A stretch of DNA of 64,000 nt, taken from Streptomyces sp. Mut1. Its GTDB lineage: Bacteria > Actinomycetota > Actinomycetes > Streptomycetales > Streptomycetaceae. Numbering within the stretch: the first letter of the stretch is position 1; the number at the start of each line of letters is the position of its first letter. The translations under genes were made by a program, and so were the position numbers. The notes beneath the pieces are model-generated. The model had not been told where the DNA came from and did no database searches. It was given only the letters and a program-made list of their open reading frames with translations. The stretch is taken from contig NZ_CP120997.1 of NCBI RefSeq assembly GCF_030719295.1, positions 3,848,501 to 3,912,500 of the forward strand. Reading direction: 5' to 3'. Shown here piece after piece: positions 8,307-19,022 of the stretch.

Positions 8307-9437
8307 TCAGTTACCGCCGGTGGCCTCGGCCAGCGCCTGCTCGACATCGGCCACCAGGTCGGAGGCGTTCTCGGCGCCGACGGAGAAGCGGATGAACCCT
8401 TCCGGTACGGCGTCGCCACCCCAGCGGGCCCGCCGCTCGGCGGTGGACCGTACGCCGCCGAAGCTGGTGGCGTCCTCGGCCAGATGCAGGGCCGAGAGGA
8501 AGCGTTCCGCGGTCTCCCGGTCGGCCAGCACGAACGACACCACCGAGCCGAAGCGCCGCATCTGCTCGACCGCAGTCGGGTACGAGGCATCGGTGGCCAG
8601 GCCCGGGTAGCGCAGCCCGGTCACGTCCGGGTGGGCGCGGAGTGCTTCGGCGAGGGCGAGGGCATTGGCGCACTGCCGCTCGATCCGCAGTTCCAGCGTG
8701 GCGAGCGACCGGTGCGCGAGCCAGGCCTCCATCGGGCCGGGGATCGCGCCGACAACCTTGCGCCAGCGGCGTACCCCTGCGGCGAGATCGGCATCGCGGC
8801 AGGTCACATGGCCGAGCAGGAGGTCGCCGTGGCCGGTCATGCCCTTGGTGTCACTGGCCACCGAGAAATCGGCCCCCAGCTCCAGCGGGCGCTGGCCGAG
8901 AGGGGTGGCGAGGGTGTTGTCGACGGCCACCAGCGTGCCGCCCGCGTGCGCGGCCTCGACGAGCCGTCGCACGTCGCAGACGTCGAGCCCCGGATTGGAG
9001 GGCGTCTCGATCCACAGGAGCTTCGCCCCCTCCAGCACGGCCAGCTGCGCATCGCCCCTGGTCGGGGCGGTCCGTACCTCGACCCCGTACGCCTCCAGCT
9101 GGGCCCGAAGCAGCGGCAGCGCCTGGTAGCCGTCGTCGGGCAGGACGACGGCGTCGCCGCTGCGCACCTGGGACAGCAGGACGGCCGAGATCGCGGCCAT
9201 GCCGGAGGCGAAGACCGTGGTGTGCACGCCCTCCCCCGGTGCTTCCAGCTCCCCGATGGCCCGTTCCAGATGGGTCCAGGTCGGGTTGGTGTCCCGGCCG
9301 TAGGTGTAGGGGCCGGTCGGTTCGCCGGACAGGTGGAAGTGCGCGGCGAAGACCGGGCCGGGGAGGGTGGGCTCGTACTGCTGCGGTTCCGGCAGGCCGG
9401 CTCGTACCGCACGCGTTCCTTCGCCCATGGTGCTCAT
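8307..9437 (-). CDS. Cystathionine gamma-synthase/gamma-lyase family PLP enzyme
   Basis: 376 residues of the Cys/Met metabolism PLP family (trans-sulfuration). The Schiff-base lysine is K198 in S-D-T-K-G-M-T-G-H-G. TYGRDTNPTW near residue 46 is the substrate and phosphate contact region, and FASGMAA near 76 the cofactor-binding loop. Members swap or eliminate the gamma substituent of homoserine esters or cystathionine to move sulfur between cysteine and methionine. Sequence alone does not separate synthase, lyase and methionine gamma-lyase roles. Starts at ATG 9437 or 9428 are possible. It has its own terminator and is probably monocistronic or follows the membrane protein gene. Confidence 0.85.
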   Translation of the reverse strand: MSTMGEGTRAVRAGLPEPQQYEPTLPGPVFAAHFHLSGEPTGPYTYGRDTNPTWTHLERAIGELEAPGEGVHTTVFASGMAAISAVLLSQVRSGDAVVLPDDGYQALPLLRAQLEAYGVEVRTAPTRGDAQLAVLEGAKLLWIETPSNPGLDVCDVRRLVEAAHAGGTLVAVDNTLATPLGQRPLELGADFSVASDTKGMTGHGDLLLGHVTCRDADLAAGVRRWRKVVGAIPGPMEAWLAHRSLATLELRIERQCANALALAEALRAHPDVTGLRYPGLATDASYPTAVEQMRRFGSVVSFVLADRETAERFLSALHLAEDATSFGGVRSTAERRARWGGDAVPEGFIRFSVGAENASDLVADVEQALAEATGGN

Positions 9438-9506
9438 ACCTTGTCCTCGCTTCTCTCCCCCGGCCGGTCACCGGTTCCTGCCCGCACTTTCGCAGGTGGT
9501 CGCGGA

Positions 9507-9884
9507 TCAGTCCTCGTCGGGCAGGACGACGTTCAGCGCCCAGGACACGATCGAGACGATCAGGCCACCGAGTACGGCTGTCCAGAAGCCGTGGACGTGG
9601 AAGCTCAGATCGAACACATCGGCCAGCCACGAGGTGAGCAGCAGCATCAGCGCGTTCACCACGAGGGTGATCAGACCCAGCGTGAGGATGAAGAGGGGAA
9701 GGGTGAGCACCTTCACAATGGGCTTGACGACGAAGTTGACCAGGCCGAAGATCAGCGCGACCAGGATCAGGGTCAGGGCCTTGCGGCCGGTGCTGCCGCC
9801 GTCCAGCGTGATGTCCTGGAGCAGCCAGATGGCCACGGCCAGAGCACCCGCGTTGGCGATCGTCTTGACTACGAAATTCTTCAT
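9507..9884 (-). CDS. Phage-holin-family (YvlD/DUF360-like) four-helix membrane protein
   Basis: 125 residues starting MKNFVVKTIANAGALAVAIW at 9884, with four hydrophobic segments and only short loops, ending in an acidic P-D-E-D tail. The pattern matches the small chromosomal membrane proteins grouped with phage holin family 4 (YvlD type); these are not prophage genes and have no established function. It is divergent from the cupin gene across a 68-bp gap that must hold both promoters. Confidence 0.75.
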   Translation of the reverse strand: MKNFVVKTIANAGALAVAIWLLQDITLDGGSTGRKALTLILVALIFGLVNFVVKPIVKVLTLPLFILTLGLITLVVNALMLLLTSWLADVFDLSFHVHGFWTAVLGGLIVSIVSWALNVVLPDED

Positions 9885-9952
9885 GTGTCTGATCGTGGCA
9901 GACATGATCGGTGGCGGACACCGGCTGGACAGAGGCAAGGGGCGGACGGGCC

Positions 9953-10270
9953 ATGAAGGCATTCAGGCTGGACGAACTGGAAGCGGAACGGGCCGCCAAC
10001 GACGGTGCGTACCTGCAGTTCCTCCGGGAGCGGAACATGTCGGTCGGCCTGTACGCCCTGAACGCCGGCGAGCTCGACCCGCAGCAGCCACACAGCCAGG
10101 ACGAGGTCTACCTCGTGGTCAGCGGGCGCGCGTCGATCACCGTCGGCATGGAAACCACACAGGTGGGAAGAGGAAGTGTCGTGTATGTACCTGCCGGCAC
10201 CGCCCACAAGTTCCACCACATCACCGAGGACCTGCGCGTGATGGTGGTCTTCTCGCCGCCCGAGGGCTGA
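9953..10270 (+). CDS. Small cupin-domain protein
   Basis: 105 residues from the ATG at 9953; an in-frame GTG at 9911 would add 14 residues but lies in the divergent promoter region. It forms a single conserved beta barrel: H-S-Q-D-E-V-Y-L-V-V-S-G-R (motif 1, metal ligands H, E) and P-A-G-T-A-H-K-F-H-H (motif 2, third histidine). Such mini-cupins bind a metal and act as small isomerases, dioxygenases or sensors. No substrate can be inferred. Confidence 0.82.
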   Translation: MKAFRLDELEAERAANDGAYLQFLRERNMSVGLYALNAGELDPQQPHSQDEVYLVVSGRASITVGMETTQVGRGSVVYVPAGTAHKFHHITEDLRVMVVFSPPEG

Positions 10271-10418
10271 CCCCTGAGACCGGTCCTCCGGGCGGCCGGT
10301 CTTCCTTCGGGGTTCCCTAGGGGATCGATCAGGGGAGTTCAAGGGCTTCCCGAGCCCCGGTGGCCACCCTTTCGCCTCTAGCATCGAAGCAGGAACTCAC
10401 AGAGACGAGGTAAGGACG

Positions 10419-10625
10419 ATGGCCGTGCGGGAGATATTCGCTGGTATGCCCTGGTGGGTGAAGTGGATCGCGGTGCCCGTGATCGCGATCGTCGTGTTCG
10501 GCGGACTGATCGCCAGCGTGGTCGCGTTCGTGGTGGGACTGCTCTTCAAGATCCTGATCTTCGTGATCCTGGTCGGCGGGCTCGTCTTCCTCGTACGGAA
10601 GTTCATGTCGTCCTCCGGCTGGTGA
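10419..10625 (+). CDS. DUF5326-family small membrane protein
   Basis: 68 residues with a good ribosome site (GAGGTAAGG) before the ATG. A short amphipathic start (MAVREIFAGMPWWVKW) precedes two closely packed hydrophobic stretches covering residues 17-60 and a basic tail. This matches the DUF5326 family, widespread and syntenic in Streptomyces but of unknown function. It stands alone between the cupin and ssgR. Confidence 0.8.
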   Translation: MAVREIFAGMPWWVKWIAVPVIAIVVFGGLIASVVAFVVGLLFKILIFVILVGGLVFLVRKFMSSSGW

Positions 10626-10644
10626 CCGCACGCCCGAGGGGCGA

Positions 10645-10662
10645 TTAGCCCAGGTGGGCTAA
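10645..10662 (+). terminator. Palindromic hairpin after the DUF5326 gene
   Basis: TTAGCCC (10645-10651) and GGGCTAA (10656-10662) pair round a 4-base loop, 20 bp downstream of the stop codon. It is a compact terminator, or a protein site. Confidence 0.5.
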
Positions 10663-10791
10663 GGGAAAGGCGAATCGGCACCCGGTCGCAATGCTGCCGA
10701 TACAGTGACAGTCAGCTGTCGCCGCCTGGGAAAAGCGCCGTTAGTCACCACCCCTGACCAGTGGTTTTACGGGATCCGGCCTTCGGACCCC

Positions 10792-10845
10792 CAGGTCTGC
10801 GACAGACCTGTGGGGGAGGCCCCCACGGGCGGGCTGACCGCCCGT
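10792..10845. promoter_or_regulatory. Two successive hairpins upstream of ssgR
   Basis: CAGGTCTG/CAGACCTG with a 3-base loop (10792-10810) extends on both sides by runs of C and G. It is followed at once by ACGGGCGG/CCGCCCGT with a 5-base loop (10825-10845). They lie 21 bp and more before the ssgR start and could be transcript leader structures, terminators from upstream, or regulator sites. Confidence 0.45.
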
Positions 10846-10866
10846 CACCACGCCTGGGGGTGACCG

Positions 10867-11637
10867 TTGACCACGGCATCGAGTAGGGCTGTTCCGACGT
10901 TGATCGGGTCGGTGCAGCGGGCGCTGAGACTGCTGGAGGCTGTGGGCACCCATCGCGACGGGGCCCCGGCCAAACAGCTCGCGAGAGAAGCGGGGCTTCC
11001 CCTTCCCACCGCCTACCACCTGTTGCGGACCCTGACCTATGAGGGGTATCTGCGCCGGGAGAACGGCGTCTTCCTCTTCGGCGCCGCCGCGGAGCGCCTG
11101 GTGGGCGACGGCGCTCTGCCGAGCCGTCGCGGCACGATGGCCCAGTCACTGAGCCGCTGGCGGGACGTCGTCGGAGCCCCCGTCTACTGCGCGATCTACC
11201 GTGAGGGCGAGATCGAACTCCTCGCGGTGGCGGACACCCCCGAGGCGCCCGCGGTCGACGAGTGGGCTGCCTTCCGGGAGACCGGCCACGCACACGCGAT
11301 CGGCCAGTGCCTGCTGAGCCGGCTCGACGAACGGGCCCGCGAGGATCATCTGGACCGGCATCCGGTCCGTCCGCTGACCCGGTACTCCGTGCGCGACCGC
11401 GCGGCCTTCCTCGCGCGGCTGCGGTCGCTGGAGCGTACGGAACCGGTGATCGAACGTCAGGAGTACGCCCTCGGCACGGTCTGTGCGGCGATTCCGATCA
11501 CAGCCGGATTCACCGCCGCCGCGATGGCCATTTCGGTACCCCTGGAACAGGAAGAACGGTTGCTCCCCGCAGTCGAACGACTACGTGGCGAAGTGGCCAG
11601 CCTCTTGCGTTCGTTCGTGTTCTCTATCAGTATCTGA
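10867..11637 (+). CDS. ssgR: SsgR, IclR-family activator of ssgA
   Basis: 256 residues from a TTG start behind a GGGGGTG ribosome site. The N-terminal winged helix (SVQRALRLLEAV, then KQLAREAGLPLPTAYHLL and RTLTYEGYLRR, residues 15-65) and the C-terminal IclR effector domain are complete. Identity is set by position: 101 bp upstream of ssgA on the same strand, the conserved ssgR-ssgA pair of Streptomyces. SsgR is known to be needed for ssgA transcription in S. coelicolor, so it controls entry into sporulation septation. Its effector is unknown. Expect SsgR binding in the 11638-11738 gap. Confidence 0.9.
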   Translation: MTTASSRAVPTLIGSVQRALRLLEAVGTHRDGAPAKQLAREAGLPLPTAYHLLRTLTYEGYLRRENGVFLFGAAAERLVGDGALPSRRGTMAQSLSRWRDVVGAPVYCAIYREGEIELLAVADTPEAPAVDEWAAFRETGHAHAIGQCLLSRLDERAREDHLDRHPVRPLTRYSVRDRAAFLARLRSLERTEPVIERQEYALGTVCAAIPITAGFTAAAMAISVPLEQEERLLPAVERLRGEVASLLRSFVFSISI

Positions 11638-11738
11638 AAAATCACTCCTTGTGATCTGCTATCGCGTGCACCACGATGGCGTCAATAGGGCCATGGGGGA
11701 TCATTCCTGGCCAGATTCATCTACTGCGGGGTTGAACG

Positions 11739-12176
11739 ATGCGCGAGTCGGTTCAAGCTGAGGTCATGATGAGCTTCCTCGTCTCCGAGGAGCTCTCATT
11801 CCGTATCCCGGTGGAGCTCCGGTACGAAGTGTGCGATCCGTACGCGATCCGGATGACCTTCCATCTGCCCGGCGACGCCCCCGTCACCTGGGCCTTCGGC
11901 CGTGAGCTGCTGCTCGACGGCCTCAACAGCCCCAGCGGAGACGGCGATGTACACATCGGGCCGACCGAGCCCGAAGGGTTGTCAGATGTCCATATCCGGC
12001 TGCAGGTAGGCGCCGACCGGGCGCTCTTCCGGGCGGGCACGGCGCCCCTGGTCGCCTTCCTCGACCGGACGGACAAGTTGGTTCCGCTTGGCCAGGAGTG
12101 CACTCTGGGTGATTTCGAGGGCAATTTGGAGGAGGCGCTGGGGCGCATTCTGGCCGAAGAGCAGAACGCCGGCTGA
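11739..12176 (+). CDS. ssgA: SsgA, sporulation-specific septation activator
   Basis: 145 residues of the SsgA-like protein (SALP) family, unique to sporulating actinomycetes. The family core is clear: ELSFRIPVELRYEVCDPYAI, VTWAFGRELLLDGL, GDGDVHI and a C-terminal ALGRILAEEQNAG. SsgA marks sites of germ-tube emergence and branching and recruits SsgB, which in turn positions FtsZ for sporulation septa. It is an acidic cytoplasmic protein with no membrane segment. It is transcribed alone after ssgR and faces the YibE/F gene tail to tail. Confidence 0.95.
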   Translation: MRESVQAEVMMSFLVSEELSFRIPVELRYEVCDPYAIRMTFHLPGDAPVTWAFGRELLLDGLNSPSGDGDVHIGPTEPEGLSDVHIRLQVGADRALFRAGTAPLVAFLDRTDKLVPLGQECTLGDFEGNLEEALGRILAEEQNAG

Positions 12177-12256
12177 CGAGGGCCGTGTCCTCAGGGCCCC
12201 TCATGCCGCTCGAACACGACACCTGCCGAACGGGTGAATCACGCTCCGTGTTCCGG

Positions 12257-13591
12257 TCAGGGCTTCGCCCGCCGGCGCCGTCCCCTTCCGCTCCGCACGG
12301 GTGCCGAAGCTCCGGCTTCCGCGCCGACCCCCGTGCGGTCCGCGGAGACGACCAGCGCCGCGAGCGCGGTCGTCACCGGCACGGAGGCGACCAGTCCGAT
12401 CGAGCCGACCAGCGTGCGCACGATCTCCTCCGCCACCAGCTCGCTGTTGGCGACCGTCCCCACGCTGCTCTGTGCGACCGAGAACAGCAGCAGGAGGGGA
12501 AGCGCGGCGCCCGCATAGGCGAGCACCAGGGTGTTGACCACCGAGGCGATGTGATCGCGTCCGATCCTGATGCCTGCCCGGTAGAGCTGCTTCGCACTCA
12601 TGGTGGGGTTGGCCTGGCGCAGTTCCCAGACCGCCGACGTCTGGGTGACCGTTACGTCGTCGAGCACGCCCAGGGAACCGATGATGACGCCGGCCAGCAG
12701 CAGGCCGCTCATGTCGATGTGCGGATACAGGCCGTGGATGAGGCCGGTGTTGTCGTCGGTGTTCCCGCTCAGGCTCGCCCAGCCGATGAACAGCGAGCCG
12801 AGCAGCCCGATCAGCAGCAGTGAGATCAGGGTGCCGATGACGGCGACGGAGGTGCGGGCGGTCAGCCCGTGGCAGATGTAGAGCGCGATCAGCATGATCG
12901 CGCCTGCCCCGACGACCGCCACCAGGAGCGGGTTCGAGCCCTGCAGGATGGCCGGAAGGATGAACAGGGTCAGCACGGCGAACGACAGGGCGAGCGCGAC
13001 CAGGGCCATCACTCCGCGCATCCTGCCCACGAGCACCACCGCGAGGGCGAAGATCCCGGCCAGCAGTACCAGAGGGAACTTCCGGTTCACGTCCGTCACG
13101 GAGTACTGGAGGTCATGGGGTGCGTCGGGGGCGTACGCCACCACCACGCCCTGCCCCTTCCGTAGCTGCCGGGGAGCGTCCGGCTGGACGACCTCGATGA
13201 ATCTGCGCCCCTGGTCCGGGCCGCTGGTGACTTCGACGGTGGCCTTCTCGCAGAGGTTCTTGCCGGTGGACCGGTCCTCGGCGGGCGGGGTGGTCTCGCC
13301 GCTGACGGGGAGCTGAGCGGCGTTCACGTCCTTGCAGTCGACCTTGACGACGCTCACCACCTTTCCCTGCTGGGTCTGCCGGTCGAAACCGACACCGGTC
13401 CGTTCGTGCGCGGGCGCACCACCCGGCCAGAGCGCCACGAGACCGACGAGCACGGCGGCCGCGAACGGGATCAGCACGGCGGCGATCACCTTGCGCAGAT
13501 GGGCGGACACGGGTGCGGCGGGGCCATGGCTGTGCGTATGGGTGTGCTGCTGATGGCCCTGCGGTTCTGAGTCGCGATGAGGGGGCGTCAC
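12257..13591 (-). CDS. YibE/F-family multi-spanning membrane protein
   Basis: 444 residues from the GTG at 13591. A histidine-rich cytoplasmic start (HQQHTHTHSHG) is followed by one membrane segment, an extracytoplasmic domain of about 120 residues with two cysteines, then about seven membrane segments forming the YibE/YibF domain (VLDDVTVTQTSAVWELRQ is its most conserved stretch). The function of the family is unsettled; transport is usually suggested. The His-rich tail hints at metal binding but is not proof. It is divergent from the thiC riboswitch transcript. Confidence 0.82.
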   Translation of the reverse strand: MTPPHRDSEPQGHQQHTHTHSHGPAAPVSAHLRKVIAAVLIPFAAAVLVGLVALWPGGAPAHERTGVGFDRQTQQGKVVSVVKVDCKDVNAAQLPVSGETTPPAEDRSTGKNLCEKATVEVTSGPDQGRRFIEVVQPDAPRQLRKGQGVVVAYAPDAPHDLQYSVTDVNRKFPLVLLAGIFALAVVLVGRMRGVMALVALALSFAVLTLFILPAILQGSNPLLVAVVGAGAIMLIALYICHGLTARTSVAVIGTLISLLLIGLLGSLFIGWASLSGNTDDNTGLIHGLYPHIDMSGLLLAGVIIGSLGVLDDVTVTQTSAVWELRQANPTMSAKQLYRAGIRIGRDHIASVVNTLVLAYAGAALPLLLLFSVAQSSVGTVANSELVAEEIVRTLVGSIGLVASVPVTTALAALVVSADRTGVGAEAGASAPVRSGRGRRRRAKP

Positions 13592-13670
13592 CGGCCGATC
13601 ATCGCAAGAAGAAGGAGGCCCCCTGTTCAGGTCGCCCCGACGACCGCTAGCGTGGTGGCACCTTTGCACA

Positions 13671-15584
<1,914 letters not shown>

Positions 15585-15610
15585 CCCGGCCCGAGGCGCT
15601 GTACGGCCCC

Positions 15611-15670
15611 GGCCCAGCCCCAGCCTCAGGACCAGCCCCAGGGCCCCCAGCCTCAGTCCCAGGCCCCGGC
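15611..15670. repeat. Low-complexity C/A-rich imperfect repeats after thiC
   Basis: Variants of CCCAGCCTCAG recur about every 10-20 bases through the 100-bp gap between the convergent thiC and membrane-protein genes. There is no spaced-repeat structure, so it is not a CRISPR array, and I see no stable hairpin. Confidence 0.5.
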
Positions 15671-15684
15671 CCGCGCTCGCCCGG

Positions 15685-16491
15685 TCAGTCCAGCTCGTGT
15701 TCCGGGCCGCCGAAGTCGGGGCTGCTGAAGTCCGGACTGGTGAACGTGGGACGGGGTGCCGCGGCCGGGCCGTCGTCCGGACCCGCGAAGTCCGGCCTGC
15801 TGTAGCCGATCTTCGGCAGACGGCCGGCCGGACGGTACGGGGCCGGGGCGGCGGGGCCGGCCGCGGGCTGGGCGAGCGCGTCGCGCAGGAAGGGCAGGAT
15901 GCCCCGCTCCAGCAGGGCCTGCCGCCAGGCGTCCTTGGCCTGGGCCACGTCGTCGAGCAGGGCCTCGCCGGCTCCCCGGGCCGCTCGTGACGTCGAGCCG
16001 TTGCGCAGGGCGGCGACCAGGAGACCGACGGCGGCGACGAAGATGGCGGCAGCGGTGACGGCGGCGAAGAACCAGCCGGCGCCGACCATGGTGGTGGCGA
16101 ACTCCGGTGGTGGTTCCAGCATCTTCAGGATGTAGCCGACCAGCAGGAAGATGAGCGCCGCGGTGCCGGCCAGCATCGGCGCCAGGACGGTGACGACGGC
16201 GCCTATGCCGGCGCCGGGCCGGCCGGGATCGTCCGGCGCGCGGGCCGCGTCCCGGTCGCAGAGCGCGGCACGGACCTCGTCGCGGGTCTTCACGTAGTGC
16301 TCGTACTCGGTGGCGGCCGTGGCGGTGATCAGGGCGACGGCCGCCAGCGCCATGGTGCGCAACTGGACCGCGTTGAGGCGTTCGCCTAGTGCGGCCAGTT
16401 CCGGTCGTTCATGAGCGTGACGCAGTGCGTCGTCGAGGAGCCGTTCGTACTCGGGCCGGTCCTCGGTCAGCAGGTGCGGAGCGCTGTTCAT
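15685..16491 (-). CDS. Membrane protein of unknown function with proline/aspartate repeats at the C-terminus
   Basis: 268 residues from the ATG at 16491, six bases after a GGGGG-containing site; a second ATG at 16497 overlaps that site. There are hydrophobic stretches near residues 45-62, 104-126 and 138-163. The last 50 residues repeat the unit (S/R)-P-D-F-(A/S/G): RPDFAG, SPDFSS, SPDFGG. I recognise no domain. It is convergent with thiC and upstream-adjacent to the metallophosphatase on the same strand, with a gap of about 186 bp. Confidence 0.65.
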   Translation of the reverse strand: MNSAPHLLTEDRPEYERLLDDALRHAHERPELAALGERLNAVQLRTMALAAVALITATAATEYEHYVKTRDEVRAALCDRDAARAPDDPGRPGAGIGAVVTVLAPMLAGTAALIFLLVGYILKMLEPPPEFATTMVGAGWFFAAVTAAAIFVAAVGLLVAALRNGSTSRAARGAGEALLDDVAQAKDAWRQALLERGILPFLRDALAQPAAGPAAPAPYRPAGRLPKIGYSRPDFAGPDDGPAAAPRPTFTSPDFSSPDFGGPEHELD

Positions 16492-16677
16492 GTGCATCCC
16501 CCGATGCTCCGTCGGGCCTGTGTGCCCGCTCTGGCCGGGCAGTTGGGCGGAAACGGAGGAGAGCCTGCTACTGGTACGCCGATGGTAGAGCGCTCACCGC
16601 GCGGGGTGACAGAGGGTTTCCAGAATTAGCCCGGTGCTCGGTGTGGTCAGGCCGGGACGCGCCTTCCCCCGGGCACG

Positions 16678-17736
16678 TCAGTCATGCAGCGGCAGTTGGA
16701 CGACCAGTAGCTTTCCGGCCATGGTCACCCCGCCGTCCATGGCGATGGCGAGCCCGTCCGCGTACACATGCGGACCGTCGACCTGCGGGCCGGTCCCGTC
16801 CTCGCCGTCCTCCGAACCGACCTCGCCGGTCAGATACGGAATGGGGCTGTGACCATGGACGACGCGTCGGCCGCCGTACGCCGACATCAGCTCCTGGACG
16901 GCCTGCGCGCCCGACTCGTCGCGGAAGGCGAACCGCTTGGTCAGCTTGCGGAACAGGTCCCAGCACTCGTCGGCGTCGTTGCGCGTCAGAATGGCGTGGA
17001 CCGTGTCGTTGACGTCCTCGATGGTGGAGCCGTAATCGAGGTACGCCGTCGTGTCGGAGTGCATCAGCAGGTGGCCGTCCTCCTCGACGACCGCGTCGAG
17101 CCGGGACATCCACTGGAGGTGGACGTCCTGGAGGCGCTCCATGTCCGTCTTCTGGCCGCCGTTGAGCAGCCAGGCGGCCTGGAAGGTGGCGGTGCCCGCG
17201 CCGGAGTTCACCGGGGTGTCGGCGAACCGCTTGGCGCCGATGAGCAGCAGCTCGTGGTTGCCCATGAGGGCCTTGCAGTAGCCGCCGGCGGCCGCCGCCT
17301 CGGCGGAGAGCCGCATGACGAGGTCGATGACGCCGATGCCGTCGGGCCCCCGGTCGGTGAAGTCACCGAGGAACCAGAGCCGGGCGTTGCCCGCGGACCA
17401 GTGGCCGTCGGCGTCGATCAGGCCCTGCTCGCCGAGGGCGGCGACGAGCTCGTCCAGATAGCCGTGGACATCGCCCACCACGTACAGCGGACCGAGACCC
17501 GGTTCCGAGGTGGGGCGCGGTTCGGGCACGGCCTGCACCTGGGAGGGTTGATTGACGCTGATGACGGGAAGGTCGCGCGCCGTCGGCGTGTACCCCTCCG
17601 GCGGCTCCCCACCCGGGAAGGCATTTCCCGGGTGGGGTGAGGCGGGCGGCGCAGGCGACTGCGCATAGGGCGGTACGCGGAAGTCGCGCAACGTCGCCGT
17701 CCGCACCACGGGTTCCTGACCGGCCCCCTGTGTCAT
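16678..17736 (-). CDS. Metallophosphoesterase (calcineurin-like, PrpE/ApaH-type)
   Basis: 352 residues from the ATG at 17736 behind GGAGGGG. After about 90 disordered proline-rich residues the metal-site motifs appear in order: YVVGDVHGYLDE, FLGDFTDRGPDGI, ALMGNHELL, and the terminal VVHGHSPIPYL. These supply the D, H, N and H ligands of a two-metal phosphatase. The spacing is that of PPP-type protein phosphatases and diadenosine tetraphosphatases. In Streptomyces this could be a serine/threonine protein phosphatase or an Ap4A hydrolase; sequence does not decide. Confidence 0.85.
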   Translation of the reverse strand: MTQGAGQEPVVRTATLRDFRVPPYAQSPAPPASPHPGNAFPGGEPPEGYTPTARDLPVISVNQPSQVQAVPEPRPTSEPGLGPLYVVGDVHGYLDELVAALGEQGLIDADGHWSAGNARLWFLGDFTDRGPDGIGVIDLVMRLSAEAAAAGGYCKALMGNHELLLIGAKRFADTPVNSGAGTATFQAAWLLNGGQKTDMERLQDVHLQWMSRLDAVVEEDGHLLMHSDTTAYLDYGSTIEDVNDTVHAILTRNDADECWDLFRKLTKRFAFRDESGAQAVQELMSAYGGRRVVHGHSPIPYLTGEVGSEDGEDGTGPQVDGPHVYADGLAIAMDGGVTMAGKLLVVQLPLHD

Positions 17737-17909
17737 CGACCCCTCCACCACCGTCGCGCCGCCGTACACCTGACGGGCCCTGCTGGTCGGGTCGGTCCGC
17801 GGTGTCGTCCGCCCATCATAGGAATGCGGATCGTGCTCTGTGACGCACCAGGGGTGGTGAATCCTTCCGCATGCCAGGTTCATGGGTCGATTGGTCCCAA
17901 TTGGGCTGA

Positions 17910-19022
17910 TCAATCCCCTGCCGGGGAACGCGGCGCACTGACCGTGGTGCGGGGCGGACGGCGTTGCGAGGACGTCCGGACGATGAGCTCCGTCGGTATC
18001 ACCCGCTCCAACGGACCGTCGTGGTCGACGCCCTCGATGGCGTCGATGAGCAGTTGGACGACCGCCGTGCCGATTCTGCGCGGCTTCAGCGAGAGCGTCG
18101 TGATGGGCGGCTCGGTCGTCGCGTAGACCGTTGACTCGCTGCAGCAGACGAGCAGCAGGTCCTCGGGGACACGCAGCCCGTAGCGGCGGGCGGCCGCCAG
18201 CAGATCCGTGCCGTTGGGGTCGAAGAGCCCGTAGACGGCGTCGGGGCGGTCCGGGCGGGCCAGCAGCCGGTCGGCGGCCACGGCGCCCGCGCACGGGTCG
18301 TGCGCCGGATAGGACTCGTACACCGGGTCCTGCCCCACGCGCTCGCACCAGTGGAGGTAGGCGCTGGTGGACAGCCGGGTGTACGTGTCGGTCGTGGTGC
18401 CGGTGAGCAGGCCGATACGGCGGGCCCCGGCGGCGGCGAGGTGGTCGAGGAGGTCGAGCACGGCGGCCCGGTGGTCGTTGTCCACCCAAGCGGTGACCGG
18501 GAGCGACCCGGCGGGCCGGCCGTCGGAGACGACGGGCAGTCCCTGGCGCACCAGCTCGGTGACGACCGGGTCCTGGTCGGAGGGGTCGATGACGACGGTG
18601 CCGTCGAGGGCGACGTTCGACCAGACGTCGTGGCGCGAGGTGGCCGGGAGGATGACGAGGGCGTAGCCGCGGGCGAGCGCCGCGGACGTGGCCGCTCGCG
18701 CCATCTCGGCGAAGTACGCGAATTCGGTGAAGGTGAAAGGTTCATCCCCATACGTAGTCACGGTCAGGCCGATCAGGCCCGATTTCCCGGTACGGAGCGT
18801 GCGGGCCGCGGCGGAAGGGCGATAGCCCAGACGCTCGGCGACCTCGCGGACATGGCGGCGGGTGGCGTCCGGGAGCCTGCCCTTGCCGTTGAGGGCGTCG
18901 GACACGGTCGTGATGGAGACGCCGGCGGCGGCGGCCACATCGCGGATTCCCGCACGTCCCTGCCTGCCGCCGCGCCGGGGGGTCTCCGTCCGGCTCACCT
19001 GGTGCTTCCCTGCTGCTGTCAT
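17910..19022 (-). CDS. LacI-family transcriptional regulator
   Basis: 370 residues if started at the ATG at 19022. An in-frame GTG at 18998 with GGGAAG six bases upstream is a good alternative (362 residues). The DNA-binding helix-turn-helix (IRDVAAAAGVSITTVSDAL then GYRPSAAARTLRTGKSG) is followed by a periplasmic-binding-protein-like sensor domain to the end. LacI repressors usually control sugar use, but no transport or catabolic genes adjoin, so this is either autoregulatory or acts elsewhere. Confidence 0.88.
   Translation of the reverse strand: MTAAGKHQVSRTETPRRGGRQGRAGIRDVAAAAGVSITTVSDALNGKGRLPDATRRHVREVAERLGYRPSAAARTLRTGKSGLIGLTVTTYGDEPFTFTEFAYFAEMARAATSAALARGYALVILPATSRHDVWSNVALDGTVVIDPSDQDPVVTELVRQGLPVVSDGRPAGSLPVTAWVDNDHRAAVLDLLDHLAAAGARRIGLLTGTTTDTYTRLSTSAYLHWCERVGQDPVYESYPAHDPCAGAVAADRLLARPDRPDAVYGLFDPNGTDLLAAARRYGLRVPEDLLLVCCSESTVYATTEPPITTLSLKPRRIGTAVVQLLIDAIEGVDHDGPLERVIPTELIVRTSSQRRPPRTTVSAPRSPAGD

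Noticed and set aside
9507..9884. The holin-family protein as a prophage marker
   Set aside because: This holin-like family is a normal chromosomal gene in actinobacteria, and no other phage gene is near.
15611..15670. Repetitive C-rich tract considered as a CRISPR-like or tandem-repeat locus
   Set aside because: Units are short, imperfect and contiguous, with no constant spacer length.
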